This document shows, one piece after another, positions 36,656-48,235 of a stretch of DNA of 64,000 nt. The stretch spans positions 1 through 64,000 of the forward strand of contig LLCB01000172.1 of assembly GCA_001414345.1 (NCBI GenBank), written 5' to 3'. The notes below the pieces were generated by a model. It was not told where the DNA came from. It ran no database searches and saw only the letters and a program-made list of their open reading frames with translations. The DNA comes from Hymenoscyphus infarciens (lineage: Eukaryota > Ascomycota > Leotiomycetes > Helotiales > Helotiaceae). How positions within the stretch are numbered: the stretch's first letter is position 1; each line of letters starts with the position of its first letter. The position numbers and the translations under genes were made by a program.

Positions 36656-37356
36656 CGGTAATTGACTAATTTACCCTCTAATTAATTCAAAAGGACTAAT
36701 TTACCCCTCTTACTAAAAGAGGGGTATTTGAGTTAGAGATATTCTAGTTAGTAATTATTCACTGTTTTCTATATATATTTACACCTAATTTTCAGTGAAT
36801 GAAAGCTTATATGTTAAGATAGTAGGACTTAATCGCTCGACTATTATACTAGCTATTCCTTCTTTATCTTCTATCTTATATACTAGTACCCTAGTTTATT
36901 AAGAGAAAGCGTCTTTAATCGTCGATTTAAGTAATAAAAGCTCTAAGTGAAAGAATAAAGACTTTTAGGCTTAACCAATAGTAAAGGGATTACAAAGTAG
37001 CTTACGAAGTAGGAAGTAGATTATCGGTATATTTAAGAGTTAGTTACACGTGCTCTTACTTAAGGACTATTTAGGTAGGCATCGTAGCTAGCTTTACTTA
37101 GTATATACGAACGATAATATAACTCTTTTTATATTACTTTTATAACTATAGGTTATACTAATATAGATATTATAGAAGGAGGTAAATTTATTATATTTAT
37201 TGATTTTTTAGTAGAATAATATAACGAAACTAGAGAATAATAGAAATATTCAGCTGACTAAAATACCTCTCTTTTCTGACCTAAATACCCCTCTTTTAGT
37301 AAGAGGGGTAAATTAGTCCTTTTGAATTAATTAGAGGGTAATTTAGTTAATTACCG
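36656..37356. mobile_element. Mutator-like MITE with long TIRs
   Basis: Terminal inverted repeats of about 80 bp begin CGGTAATT at both ends and share TTCAAAAGGACTAATTTACC and TACTAAAAGAGGGGTATTT. The direct repeat TTATAATAT (9 bp) flanks the element (36647-36655, 37357-37365). Long TIRs with a 9-bp target duplication are the hallmark of Mutator-like elements. No transposase frame remains. A solo LTR sits inside it, so the original element was about 550 bp. Confidence 0.8.
37022..37163 (+). mobile_element. Solo LTR of the copia family
   Basis: A 142-bp sequence matching the copia LTR (starts TATCGGTATATTTAAGAG, ends GTTATACTAATA), with the TSD TAGAT on both sides. Inserted in the Mutator-like MITE. 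Shorter than the 171- and 179-bp LTRs elsewhere because an internal segment is missing. Confidence 0.82.
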
Positions 37357-37693
37357 TTATAATATTAATTATAGAATTTAGACACGTAGTAGTACGCTGC
37401 TTTCGTAGGTCAACGACACGGTGACTATACTCCTATAGTCTAGCTCTAAACTTCGTCTAGTTATTCTATAAAAACAAAGGTAAGAACCTATTAGAATAAC
37501 GGAATTATTTCCTAAAGTCTTATCAAATAATACGTATTTAACTTTCGGTTAGTTACGGTTTTTTACCTCTAGAGAGCTACTTGAATTTAGAATATAGCTA
37601 AATTAGTTTATCTAGGCATAAGCTTCTAGTCTAAGTTTTAGTCTAGATTAAAAACTGTTTAGTAATTATATATAAGTCTAATCTATATCTAAC

Positions 37694-40600
37694 TATGACA
37701 GTATATCGTTATCCTAGATAGCTGAGAGTACCTGTTATATATAAGGTTTTGATAGTTATTATCTTATATTATCTGTTTTAGGAAGGTTACGTAGGTTTAG
37801 GCTTTTATATTAGCCGACGTATAACGTTAGTCGGTTTTAGACCCTTTTGTATAGTCCGAACCTCTTATATATAGTAGCCTACTCTTCTAGAGTTAGAAAA
37901 GGCTAGTTTAGCCTTTTCTTCTATATTAGAGCCTAGTATTTATATACGTTATTCTACTAAACGCACTTCTATATACCTCTTCTATAGTTGTATATATTTT
38001 GTACTATTATATAAAAAGGCTAAACTCTTCTTCACTAGTAATAGTATAAATAATATCTCTTTTAAGCTTTTTATCGCTTCTTTTATTTCGAATTCGAAGT
38101 CGACATACCTTTCGCTTTAGGCTAGAATCAGACTAGAAGGATAATATTCTTAAATAGCCGGGTAATTAGAGACTACCTAGACAGCTAGTAATACTAGGGT
38201 TTAGTATCTATATAGATAGCTAGTAAAAATCGTATTATAGACACGTTAAGAGATTAGAATACGCTAAGTGTTCCTAAGAATCCTAATAAACCTAGAATCA
38301 GTGAATAAGTTAACATAGTTATTACGAAGGCTTCTGAACCTAACTTTACACCTCTCTCTCTCAGTTCCGCTACGAGGCGTTAAATAACCTTCTAAGGCTA
38401 CTCCCCCCCTTTCTAAAAGACCCTCTAAACCCTCTCTAAACCGAAACCGTATAGTAAACATAAAAGGTCTTAAAGAGACTTTTTAAATATAGATAATATA
38501 TAGACGAGATAGTAGTATAAAGGATAAAACGATTAGTTAGCTAAGAGATAGAGGACAAAAATACAAGTGAACTTCGAAGTTAAAATTCTCACCTCTAAAC
38601 TCTCTCTGATCTAACCCTCCTTTGCTTTTAAAGCCTGAATTTAGACCTCTTTTACTTAAAGAACACCGCTACCTCTAATGCCTTTCTACTACTTCCTAAC
38701 TCTTAAATCTCGAATTAGATATAAATCGGTTGAAATACGCTTTCTATTAGAATAAAACCTAGAAGTGTGCTCTTAGCTAAGTTATTACTATTAATCCTAA
38801 CCGAATATTATCTAACTCTACTCTAAACTTCTCTCTACTAGCGAATATTTAAAAGACTACGGTTATAGACTAAGTCCTAGCCGCTGGTATAAAGGTTAAA
38901 AGAGATAGAAGTAGAATTAGGAGAAGAATACGCTGAAGAAACTTTTGCTGACTTTAAAAGGTTGGTTTTCGAGTACGGCTATACTTGGAAAGAGACTAGA
39001 ATTAGAACGTTTCTTTTATATATAAGATATACACCTTAGCTCTAAAACGTGTCTACTATGCTTAAGAGACGCTGGAATTATAACTTTACTAAGATAATAA
39101 ACGATCTTTTAGCTATGGATAAGGAGAGACACTAAAGTACTAAATATTTAGAAACGACTACGCCTGTTGATATTAGCACTTTAGTTTAAAACACCTCTCT
39201 CTTATCCGATTTAGCTCTGAACTTCCTACGATCTAATAGCAACTCTTTTTCCGAAATCGGAAGATGACGATTAAGTCTTTAAGTACTTTAAAGGGAATAA
39301 GGTAATACGATAACTTTAGTATCAAGTTCATTTGACTAGCCGAAACCCCTTCTTTTGTTATCTTAAACTTCAGATAGTATTTTTAAATTTAGTATTAAGT
39401 CTTTTGACCAGCCGAAACCCTACCTATTATTATCCTAAACGTTAGATAATAATTTTAACTTTGATAACTTTAGTATTAAGTTTATTTAACTAGCTGAAAC
39501 CCCACCTCTTTTTTATTATTCTTAGATACTTAGACAACAGTTTTTAACTTTAATAACTTTAGTAATAACTCTTTTATTTTGACTAGCTGAAACTCTCTCT
39601 TTTATGTCCCTATTTACTTAGACAATTTAACTTTGCTTTTAACTAGCTAGAACTACTTCTTTTATTGTCTTAAATATTAGATAATAATTTTAACTTAATA
39701 ACTCAGCTATAACTTCGCCTTTAACTAGCTAAAACCCTACTAACTCTAGTAAGGAGTCTTTCTTATATTCTTTACTTTCCTACTTTCTTTTACTTCTAGC
39801 TAGGCTAGAAGTCCTTTTTTTTTTAATTTAAACTTTTTGAATTAGATGTAAATTAGTATACTCTTAAAAGAATAGTAACCTCTTAGCTAAGTTATTACTA
39901 TCTACGACATTATTAACTTTTTCGTTTCCGAATTTACTCTAAGTCCTCGCCGACCTTAGTTTAGACGAACTTATACTCTTTTTTTTTAAATTCGAATTAG
40001 ATATAAATTAGTATACTCTTGAAGTAAGCTCTTAACTAAGTTATCACTATTACCTTTAATATTACTGCCTCTTAACTAAACGACTTCTAACTCTACGCTG
40101 AATTCGACTTTGACTCTGTTTTAAACATTTAAACTTTTAAACTTTTTTTAAACTTTTTGAACTTGAAACTTTAAACTTTCTCTGACCTACTAGATAGGAT
40201 TAGACTACACTCTTTTAGTAAACGCGAATACTTGTACTTTAATATTAAAGGATTAGAAACGAAGTCTCTTTTGTAAGTATCTACGAATTAGATAAAGTAT
40301 CTATGAACTCGGGTTAGCTACGATTTAGACCTTGATCTACCTTCTTGCTTATGACAAAATTAATAAATATAATAAATGCTTTGACCTCGATAACGATGCT
40401 AGAGTATCCTGATTTAACCCTAAACGATAAGAGAGAAGACTCGAGGACGAGTCTTTTTTAAGAGAGGAGGATGTGATAGTATGCCGTTATCCTAGATAGC
40501 TGAGAGTACCTGCTATATATAAGGTTTTAGTAGTTGTTATCTTATATTATCTGTTTTAGAAAGGTTACGTAGGTTTAGGCTTTTGTATTAGCCGACGTAT

Positions 40601-40789
40601 GACGTTGGTCGGTTTTAGACCCTTTTATATAGTCTAAACCTCTTATATATAGCAGCCTACTCTCCTAGAGTTAGAAAAGGCTAGTTTAGCCTTTTCTTCC
40701 GTATTAGAGCCTAGTATTTACATACGTCATTCTGCTAAACGCACTCTCATATGCCTCTTCTATAGTTGTGTGTATTTCGTACTATTATA
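37694..40789 (+). mobile_element. Short gypsy-family LTR element, copy B
   Basis: LTRs of exactly 318 bp at 37694-38011 and 40472-40789, flanked by the TSD CTAAC (37689-37693 and 40790-40794). The LTR starts TGTGATAGTATGCC (right copy) and ends CGTACTATTATA. A purine tract (AAGAGAGGAGGAT) directly precedes the 3' LTR, fixing the orientation. The 2.5-kb interior has no RT or integrase and is homologous to the interior of the copy at 10674-14792. It is too short to be autonomous. It retains more CpG and GC than the other copy but is clearly mutated. Confidence 0.88.
40436..40455 (+). repeat. Conserved hairpin next to the polypurine tract
   Basis: AAGACTCG-AGGA-CGAGTCTT can form an 8-bp stem with a 4-nt loop, immediately upstream of the polypurine tract of the gypsy-family element. 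The same hairpin is at 51535-51553 and, with paired substitutions, at 11053-11071. Confidence 0.7.
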
Positions 40790-40815
40790 CTAACATTTTG
40801 AATATTAGTAGTAAA

Positions 40816-41882
40816 TATAGTAAATTACGTGTTAAGCTTCTCTTTTAATAATATTTTATAAACCGTACGTTTTTAGAAAATTTCCTATCTTCTAGACACT
40901 CTTTCTCTCTTTACTTAATAACACGATATATTATTATATTCTTAAGAATAGCTAATAAGAGTTCTACACTCTCTTTCTTAAACCCTCTTTCTTACTCTAT
41001 AAAGTTTTTAGAAAGAAAACAGACACTTTTCTATCTATCTTGTTTTTTATAGAGTCTTAGTATAGCCTGTTATTAACCTTATAGCCTTATAAGAGACGTA
41101 GAGGTAGTAAAAAAAAACTTTCAAATAAAAAGAGGTAATTTTAAGAATTATTTATTCTTTAGTTTACTTTTATTATACTTACTTTAAATTAATAAGTAAT
41201 ATAGAAGAGAGATAATTAGATATAGCGTTTCTTTCTAGCTAGGCCTCGTCTCTTTTAGAGTGCTTTTATTTTCTATCTTTCAAAGAAAAGAGAGAGAAAG
41301 CTTTAATAAAAAAAACGCTTAGATTATAAAAAAAGTGAGCAAATTTAAGCTTAACTCGTAACTTACTAAATATCGAAATTTTTATAGAGTCTTAGTAGAA
41401 TTATAGAGGTATAAAAAATTTTCATCTAAAAAGAGAGTTATCTAAGAATTAAGTTTATTCTTATTATACTTACTTAGATATATTAATAAATAGAGAGGAT
41501 ATATAAGAAGATATTACGGTTCTTTCTAGCTAGGTCTTATATCTTAAAAAGTACTTTGGATTTCTATTTTCTAAAATAAATAAGGAAAAAAGAACTTTTC
41601 TAGAAACGTATTAAAAGAGAAGCTTAACTCGTAACTTATAACTCTATAAGAGTATGAAAAAATTTCATAGAAAAAGAGTATTTTCTATGAATTAAGTTTA
41701 TTCTTATTATACTTACTTAGATATATTAATAAATAGAGAGGATATATAAGAATAGGTCTTATATCTTAAAAAGTACTTTAGATTTCTAGTTTCTAAAATA
41801 AATAAGGAAAAAGGAAATTTTCTAAAAACACACGGTTTATAAAATATTATCAAAAGGGAAGCTTAACTTGCAACTCACTATA
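40816..41882. mobile_element. TIR element composed of three related units
   Basis: Inverted termini of about 68 bp. The left end reads TATAGTAAATTACGTG and the reverse complement of the right end TATAGTGAGTTGCAAG, then both continue GTTAAGCTT...ATAATATTTTATAAACCGT. Most differences are transitions. The interior holds three diverged direct units (about 41.03-41.37, 41.38-41.64 and 41.64-41.88 kb) that share TTATTATACTTACTT and end in AAGCTTAACT. No transposase is visible. A TA target site would fit a Tc1/mariner-type MITE, but the exact ends are uncertain. Confidence 0.6.
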
Positions 41883-42175
41883 GGCCTAGATCCAATCCAC
41901 TGTCGTCCTACTTTCTCGAAATTTAGGTAATAAACTATAATTGGATCACCATGTCTAATCATTTTTCTGTAATAAAATTATACAAAAGAAGTTAAAGCCA
42001 TCCGCACCCATCCCTCCCACACATCAAAACTAGTATCTGAATTTTACTCTCTACACAAAACAATTCGGACGGCACGGAAAATGAAATACAAAAATTCGTA
42101 CACTATACAAGGCATAATACACCAGCAAATCCTACAAGCCCATCTCCCATCACTTCATCGAATCAAACCCCCACC

Positions 42176-44703
42176 TCACCTCACATACCTCGCGATCCTC
42201 CCTTTCAGAACAGGCGCCACGGGCCCTGAAATACAATAACTAAATCCAACCAAAAGACCCGTAGAACAATCAGCACCCACAGCCGGGTTCCAAGCCAAGA
42301 ACTGCGCATGTGTAATCCCACCCGCTTTCTCAGCATTAGGACATGAATCGCCAGCTTTAACAGTGTACCAACTTTTGCAAGGTGCTGCTGTGTTGTCTTG
42401 GGTTTGACCTTGAGGACCTGCGGAAACGAGATTGGAGGTGCTGGTAATTGACTGGGCTCCTGGCGAGATTGTGGCGGAGGATAATCTGGTGGTTGCTGAT
42501 GCTATTTTGCCGGAAATGGCTGTTGGGGTTGCGGATTTGGTGCTGGCTGCTGGGGAGGCTGGCTTAGAGGTGCTGGCTTGTGGTGCTGTGGTCTCTGAAG
42601 GTGAGATGGAGGATTCTTCTGGGTCTTCTATTTCTGGAGCTGTTTCTACCATTGTAGCCGGCTGAGCAGATATCGTGGATTTTGTTGTTTTCGTGGCTGC
42701 CGCTGATGGAGGCTTGGTTGTGCTATGGGCTACGCTTTGGGCCGCTGAAACTTTAGCGGAAGAACTGGCTGATTGGCTTTGAACTTTGCTAGTTGAAGAC
42801 TCGTCTGGTTCTTTTTCTTCGTTTTCTTCGCTGGGGCTAGGTGTGCTGGTGGGAGAAGATTTTCCGGAGGAAGTCTCAGTCGGCTCCTTTTTCTCTTCAG
42901 TCTTGGTTGTAGAGGTCGACTTCTCAGTGGCAACAGTAGAGGATGCAACAATTCCACTTCCGGAGACTGTTTTCATCAAAACAATTGGGAGTTTTGGTCC
43001 ATTTTTGAATGGAACACATTGTCCAGGGAAAGTCTTCATATCCGCTTTTTCCCAAATTGGTGCACTCCAGATTGGCTTATCTCGGGTTGTAGTCCACCCG
43101 GCCATCGAGATCTTTGCACCAACATCGTAGTCGAATTTCAATGCATATTCCTCTGGGTGATCTGGACAAATACCTCCTGTGGTGCTGTACTCCGCACTCA
43201 TTGAAGCATTGGCTCTTGGTACGTCGATTTCCAACCCGACTCCCATATCAAATTTACCGAAAACCTTCAAGCCCACTTCGATACCAATCTCGGAGAAGAT
43301 TGATAAAGAACCTTGGAGTTGTGCATCGACACTAAGGGGTTTAGTGGTAAACTCGGGATTCCACTTGTCAAAATTGACATTCTTGGTGTCCTGGAAATCC
43401 ATTTTTGCTACAGCAGATTCCGAAATCTTTCCTGTCGTACCAGCCTTGACGGTAGCAGATCCTTGGATTCCGTCCAAAGCAAACCCAGCACGAATAGTAG
43501 CTTTGGGGCCAAGTTGGATGATACCTGGAATACTGGTTAGGGGGGCAGTGATAAGTGCCAGGTCGAAGGTCTCTTGCCATCCTGATCCGAGTGTCCCAGA
43601 GAGTTCAATGGAGGGGTTGAAGTCGAAACCAATACCTCCTGCATCCGGATTAACTTGGATCCAGGCCTCTTGGATTCCATCCACAGTTCCCCTGACTGCA
43701 CCCTTGACTATGAGTTGGCCACTTGTTTTGCAGTTCTCACATCCGACGGTAAGCTCCAAACCTGATTTTGATGACTTTGTGAAGATTACTGGATCGATGT
43801 TCTTTTCGAGCGAGATAGAAAGGCTCTTGTCCCCTGTTATAGCAAGCTTTTTGGCTGCTTCTTCCGCATCTTTGAGTTTTTGTGCCGCTAGATCGGCTCC
43901 TTCTTTGGCTTTTTGATCGACCAACTCCTGTGCCTTGCGAGCGGCCTCTTCTAATGCCTTCTTTCCATCATCCACAAAATCAAACAGCCCACGAGCAGCG
44001 AGTGGAGAACCGGCTTCCGGAACATATGAACCAAATTCAATTTGGTAAGGGTTTTGTAGTTCTGACCAATCCTTTTGTTTTCCAGTAAACGTAACTCTGA
44101 AATTCGCATCATCGTAAGTAGCCGCGTTGATAACCCAAGGTTGTCTCCCACTCTCAGCAGAGCATCCACCATAATTGACAACCATGACAAAAGTCCGTTT
44201 ATCGTTAAAGTTGACCCATTCCCAATCATCAATAGCCTCTTGATATACGTCGTTGTTTTTGAATGCCAATGAGAGTGTATCGGTACAAGTGACATTTGCG
44301 AGGTCCTCCTTGAAGTGGTCCATCGAGAGAATCAATTGTGTTTCGCCAGTTGATAGTGTCATGTTAACAATAACATTCGAGTCTGGAAGAGGAACAGAAG
44401 TTAATTGGGATATTCAAACGGATAAAGATGGAAGGGAGACTCACCTCCCGCTCCTCCGCCCCAGAATAGGGTTGTGTCGTTTTGAAGACCAACGCTGGAA
44501 CCATGTCTACGCACAATACCAATCTCACTTGGTAGGATAGGCTCAAGAATCGTCATTTTTTGCTCGGGGACATCATCTCTGATCTTCAACCCTAAGTCGC
44601 TTGGTGATATTGGCTCAAGGATGTAATTTCCATTCGCATCAAGAGTCGCATAGCCAGTCTTCAAGAAGGAAAAGGCAGCTAGGCCGTATAAAAGAGAACG
44701 CAT
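42176..44703 (-). CDS. Secreted LysM-domain glycoprotein
   Basis: Exons 44703-44445 and 44382-42176 give 821 residues. A signal peptide is likely (MRSLLYGLAAFSFLKTGYA). Residues about 85-205 form a first globular region (TLSTGETQLILSMDHF ... YQIEFGSYVPEAG). An Ala/Lys/Glu-rich coiled-coil-like stretch follows (about 210-255). A long beta-rich region (about 265-540) ends in ICPDHPEEYALKFDY and FPGQCVPF. A Ser/Thr/Pro-rich region (about 560-750) is probably O-glycosylated. Residues about 755-804 are a LysM domain (SWYTVKAGDSC ... FLAWNPAVGADC ... GFSYCI) of the fungal Cys-containing type, which usually binds chitin. The two large regions resemble uncharacterised domains seen in other fungal secreted proteins. 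Likely extracellular or wall-associated. Whether it shields chitin or acts on the own wall cannot be told. Confidence 0.85.
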
Positions 44704-46682
44704 GACAAGAATTGAAGTAAGGACAGGAAGAAGCGTGTTTTCAGCTGTGCGAGAGTTGTTGTGATTGGTGATGATGTTGTGTAATGAATGGAGAGGCGAT
44801 CTGTAGCTTGAGTTTAGACGAATGTGTGAAGGAAAGTGGATGCCAAAACGGCTAGGAAAAGACTGAAAAGACTGCGTGGATGCTTGATTTGAGAAAGAAG
44901 AGCGGAGTCATAGTAGCTCTTATACCTATCCCACCTCAGATAGAAGAAGTAGAATCTCAACTGCTAGGGAGTAGGAAGCTTGGCAAGACACATTGGGAGA
45001 TGAACTGAAATACGAAAGGAGCGTGACACAACTAAAGATAGACAAACAGCATCTTGTGTAGGATCATTGCCTTGTTGTTTGACTTCATCGTACCAAAACG
45101 GTCTTTGGTCCCTTCAAAATAGGCGAAAACCTAAGGATTTTCACCTGGGCGTCACAACATAAGGAAATTAAAGGATTTATGAGGTGCAGCTTCCAGCTTT
45201 TCTAGAGCTGCTTGAAGTACGTAAAGAGCTTTGGGCTATAAATTTTACCAACTCTGTGCCATAAGGCTGTTGGCCAAGAATGAGTTGCATACACAGCCTT
45301 GTCTTAAGGATTCTCGACAATTTGCCGTACCACCAGACTCACAATATTCTGTTGGATCATCTCAAATTTTGATCTCGAGTCAATATGGTCGAAACAGCAA
45401 GCAGGCAGAAGAAATCCTACCCTAGGTATCATTTGGAAACGAGAAGTTTGGTCATCCAAAAGAATTCATTTTCAATCGACAGGAGGTACTTCAAATTCGT
45501 CTCTGCCTACAAAGCTGGTTGTTCCAGCTTTCTTGTGTAATGTAAATGAATTATCCTAAACACATTGAACAATTTAAAAGTAACCCAGAAAAGTTAAAAC
45601 AGCAAGAGATATTTACTGCTGAGTTTAGTGTCCATCGCGAGCCAGCAAAAGCCCCCAGAACCGCATCACACACATCTAGCAGGCAAAAGTCTACCCTAAA
45701 GTACAGGGGATCAAGCAACCAAAGGTTCAAGTTACGTAAATCGCGTTCATGAAAAAACGGAACAATAAGTAGGATGCGATTTGGGGGCCAAAACGAATTT
45801 TGGAAAGAGTACCGAGATCAGCCGCTTTAGAAGAGAAGCAGAGGCGAGAACCGCAGTGGAGGAAAGATGGACATGAGATGAAAACGATGACAATGGGAAA
45901 GAATACCAGAGGACCAAGAAATGTAACTGAAGTAGGAATGAGACTAACGTTCTGAAGTGCGATTCACAAGCAGTTATTGGATCACTGTACCGGAAACTTG
46001 CATCAACCAGTACCGTGTACCCCAATCCCAATATCCCTAATAAGTGAAGCTGAGAAGTATCTATTTTGGAGCCAACACTGCCAAGCAAAATGATCAACCA
46101 ACAAACAAATGAGGATTTGCGCCTCACAATAGATGTTGGTCCAGAGGAACATGATCAAACAAAAACAGAACAATCCAACCCAATTACCAACATTTACGTG
46201 TGTCAAATTAGATGGCAACAAATGATATCCCCTAGGAATGGAGATCTCATGTTGGTGTTGTTGGATGTGATGTCAAAATGTCAAATTTCTACAAGGGAGG
46301 AGGGGCAAGCGAGCCAATGAAAGCCAAACCAACATCAAGCAATTTTTAACTGATGTTGGTTTTATCAAAGTGACACTGACAGTGTGTTGAGACGGTACGA
46401 AGGTACAATTTGCTCCTTCCGAATCGTCATCACAATCAAGAAGACAATAAATCAACCAACAAATCAGCCGACATTTCGGTTGGAAAAAAGTTTCAATTTC
46501 ATTTCATTCTGACCCTAGGACATCGCTGATAGCCCTCTAAGTATTATGGACCCAAAGCAACGCCTTCATTAACACGAAAAATGCACGTTTCCGTTACGCC
46601 GTCCTTCGCAAACAAGCAACGCCCTGACCAATGCTTCCACCCCATGACATATCATCAATTGAGCCCAAGGAAATCTCCAACT
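44704..46682. other. Intergenic region without a recognised gene
   Basis: Should contain the promoter of the LysM gene (right of 44703) and the 3' UTR of the gene at 46683. An open frame of 126 codons on the minus strand (45747-46127) lacks an AUG-supported or motif-supported product. Nothing else seen. Confidence 0.45.
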
Positions 46683-47375
46683 CTAGATCATAAGTCCTAT
46701 GAAAGCAAGACCAACAACGAAAACAGCGCCCATAGAGATCGATCCTCGAGAAGCCTTGGATGGTGGCGTAATAGACGAAGGTGAAGCCGAGGTAGTGGAG
46801 GACGAGTTGGAACCGCTAGCTGGAGTGCTGGAATTGCTGCTAGCAGTTGGCTTAGGAGCACCACCGATTATAACAGCGCTGACAGTGAGGCTGGAAGTTG
46901 GAGAGAGAGATATGGTAGTCTTTGAAGGAGAAGCGGTCTGAGTAGCAGAAAGACCGCCATCTGTAGGAGTGGCTGTGACGGTAGTCTTGAATGGACCAGA
47001 GGTTCCGGCACCGCCCTCAATAGGTGTAGAGGAAGGAGTAAAGGTGAGAGTATCAGTATCATTGGTATTTGGGTTCTCAAACAAGGTACCGAAGCATTGC
47101 TCCTTGATGCCCATTGGTGCAGGAGTAGTCTTGAATTTGTCGGCCAAACAGCTTTCCCAGTTGTGCATGGGGTAGAGGAGGTTGAATTGGCAGACGAGGT
47201 AGCAGTTGTCTGCTCTTACGATGCCACCGGTCTCTTCACAGCACTGTTGGTTGGCATTCTTGATGGTGGGATCATTGATGTTGATGGGACCGCCGAGGAC
47301 GCAGGCGTTCTTGTAGGGAAGAGGATTGTTGGTTGTGTTGAAGTTGCCAGGTTCGACGCATTGAGGGACAGACAT
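46683..47375 (-). CDS. Cys-rich, Ser/Thr-rich surface protein with hydrophobic tail
   Basis: Single exon, 230 residues, starting MSVPQCVEPG. The first about 110 residues hold eleven Cys (for example NQQCCEETGG, CYLVCQFN, WESCLADKF, KEQCFG), suggesting a disulfide-bonded extracellular domain. Residues about 115-205 are Ser/Thr/Pro-rich. The last about 20 (SMGAVFVVGLAFIGLMI) are hydrophobic and end at the stop, as in GPI-anchor signals. No N-terminal signal peptide follows the Met at 47375, and upstream in-frame sequence offers only a GTG, so either secretion is unconventional or a 5' exon is missing. Similar leaderless Cys-rich fungal proteins may exist, but I do not recognise the family. Confidence 0.7.
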   Translation of the reverse strand: MSVPQCVEPGNFNTTNNPLPYKNACVLGGPININDPTIKNANQQCCEETGGIVRADNCYLVCQFNLLYPMHNWESCLADKFKTTPAPMGIKEQCFGTLFENPNTNDTDTLTFTPSSTPIEGGAGTSGPFKTTVTATPTDGGLSATQTASPSKTTISLSPTSSLTVSAVIIGGAPKPTASSNSSTPASGSNSSSTTSASPSSITPPSKASRGSISMGAVFVVGLAFIGLMI

Positions 47376-48235
47376 GGTGAAGAAAGTAGGATTGGAAATT
47401 GATGTGTGGAGTTGAAGTTTGACTCTTGACGTAGAGAGGAAGTTGGGAGGATCTGAAGGATTCAGAAGGTGCAGAGAGAAGAAGCTTAAATACTTCAACG
47501 CCCGGACGATTTTATTCACTTCGAGTTTCTTGCGGTCCTAAGTGATTTGCCAAGCCCCACTGCTCTTTGAGGCGCAGAGTCAAAACAAGCTCATCTAAAG
47601 GTTGAAATTAAGTAGACCAGTCGGCTCATTTTAACCTGCGCCATCCAGGTACAAACTACCTCAAGACTGAAGCTATGTGAAACACACAATATTAGTAGTT
47701 GTTTTGAGAGGCTCAGACAAGGAAAACCTACATTGCGGCTCCAGCACCAACTCAGCCACCCAACTTCGCGTAGCAAGTATATCAAGTATATCAGTGTCCC
47801 CAATCACTGGAAAAAATAACTCTGGTTTTGCGAAGTAACTAGGTTCAGGCCAATAACACCAACTCTGCCTACTCAGCCACCCAACCAACCAAATCCCCAA
47901 TATTTGGAGAGCAACATCAGTTTGGCGAAGCAAAACCAGCAACACAACAACAACAACATTGCTTTGCCTACACAGCCACTCAACTTCCTCCCTTGACTAT
48001 TGTGCGGAAGTGGTAAGAAAACACCTCTAACACGTATTCCATTGTGATTCAATGCAAACCACTCACACTTGTTTGAGGGTTCCTGTGGCTGTACCCAATT
48101 GGAGTACAGTAAACGCGCAAAATTGGGGGTAGTTCACTGACCAATAGAGAAAAACCAAAACTTTGTGACTGTAGCAAACCTACCGCATTATTTCAAAGAA
48201 TATGTTATTTTTACTATTAAAAAGCAGAGAGTTGA
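47376..48235. other. Intergenic region with CAGCCACCCAAC repeats
   Basis: Contains the promoter of the surface protein and the 3' region of SMP3. Between about 47.75 and 48.0 kb the motif CAGCCACYCAAC recurs three times among CAACA-rich sequence. No gene seen. Confidence 0.45.

Larger units (their letters stand above)
36470..41882. other. AT-rich, RIP-degraded transposon block 2
   Basis: Starts near 36.47 kb and stops abruptly at the end of the TIR element at 41882. Contains a Mutator-like MITE, a solo copia LTR, a short gypsy derivative and a TIR element. Residual stretches 36470-36646 and 37366-37688 are unassigned AT-rich sequence. Confidence 0.85.

Noticed and set aside
45747..46127. 126-codon minus-strand frame as a gene
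   Set aside because: No motif, hydrophobic/Ser-rich chance-like composition, and no convincing start context or introns.
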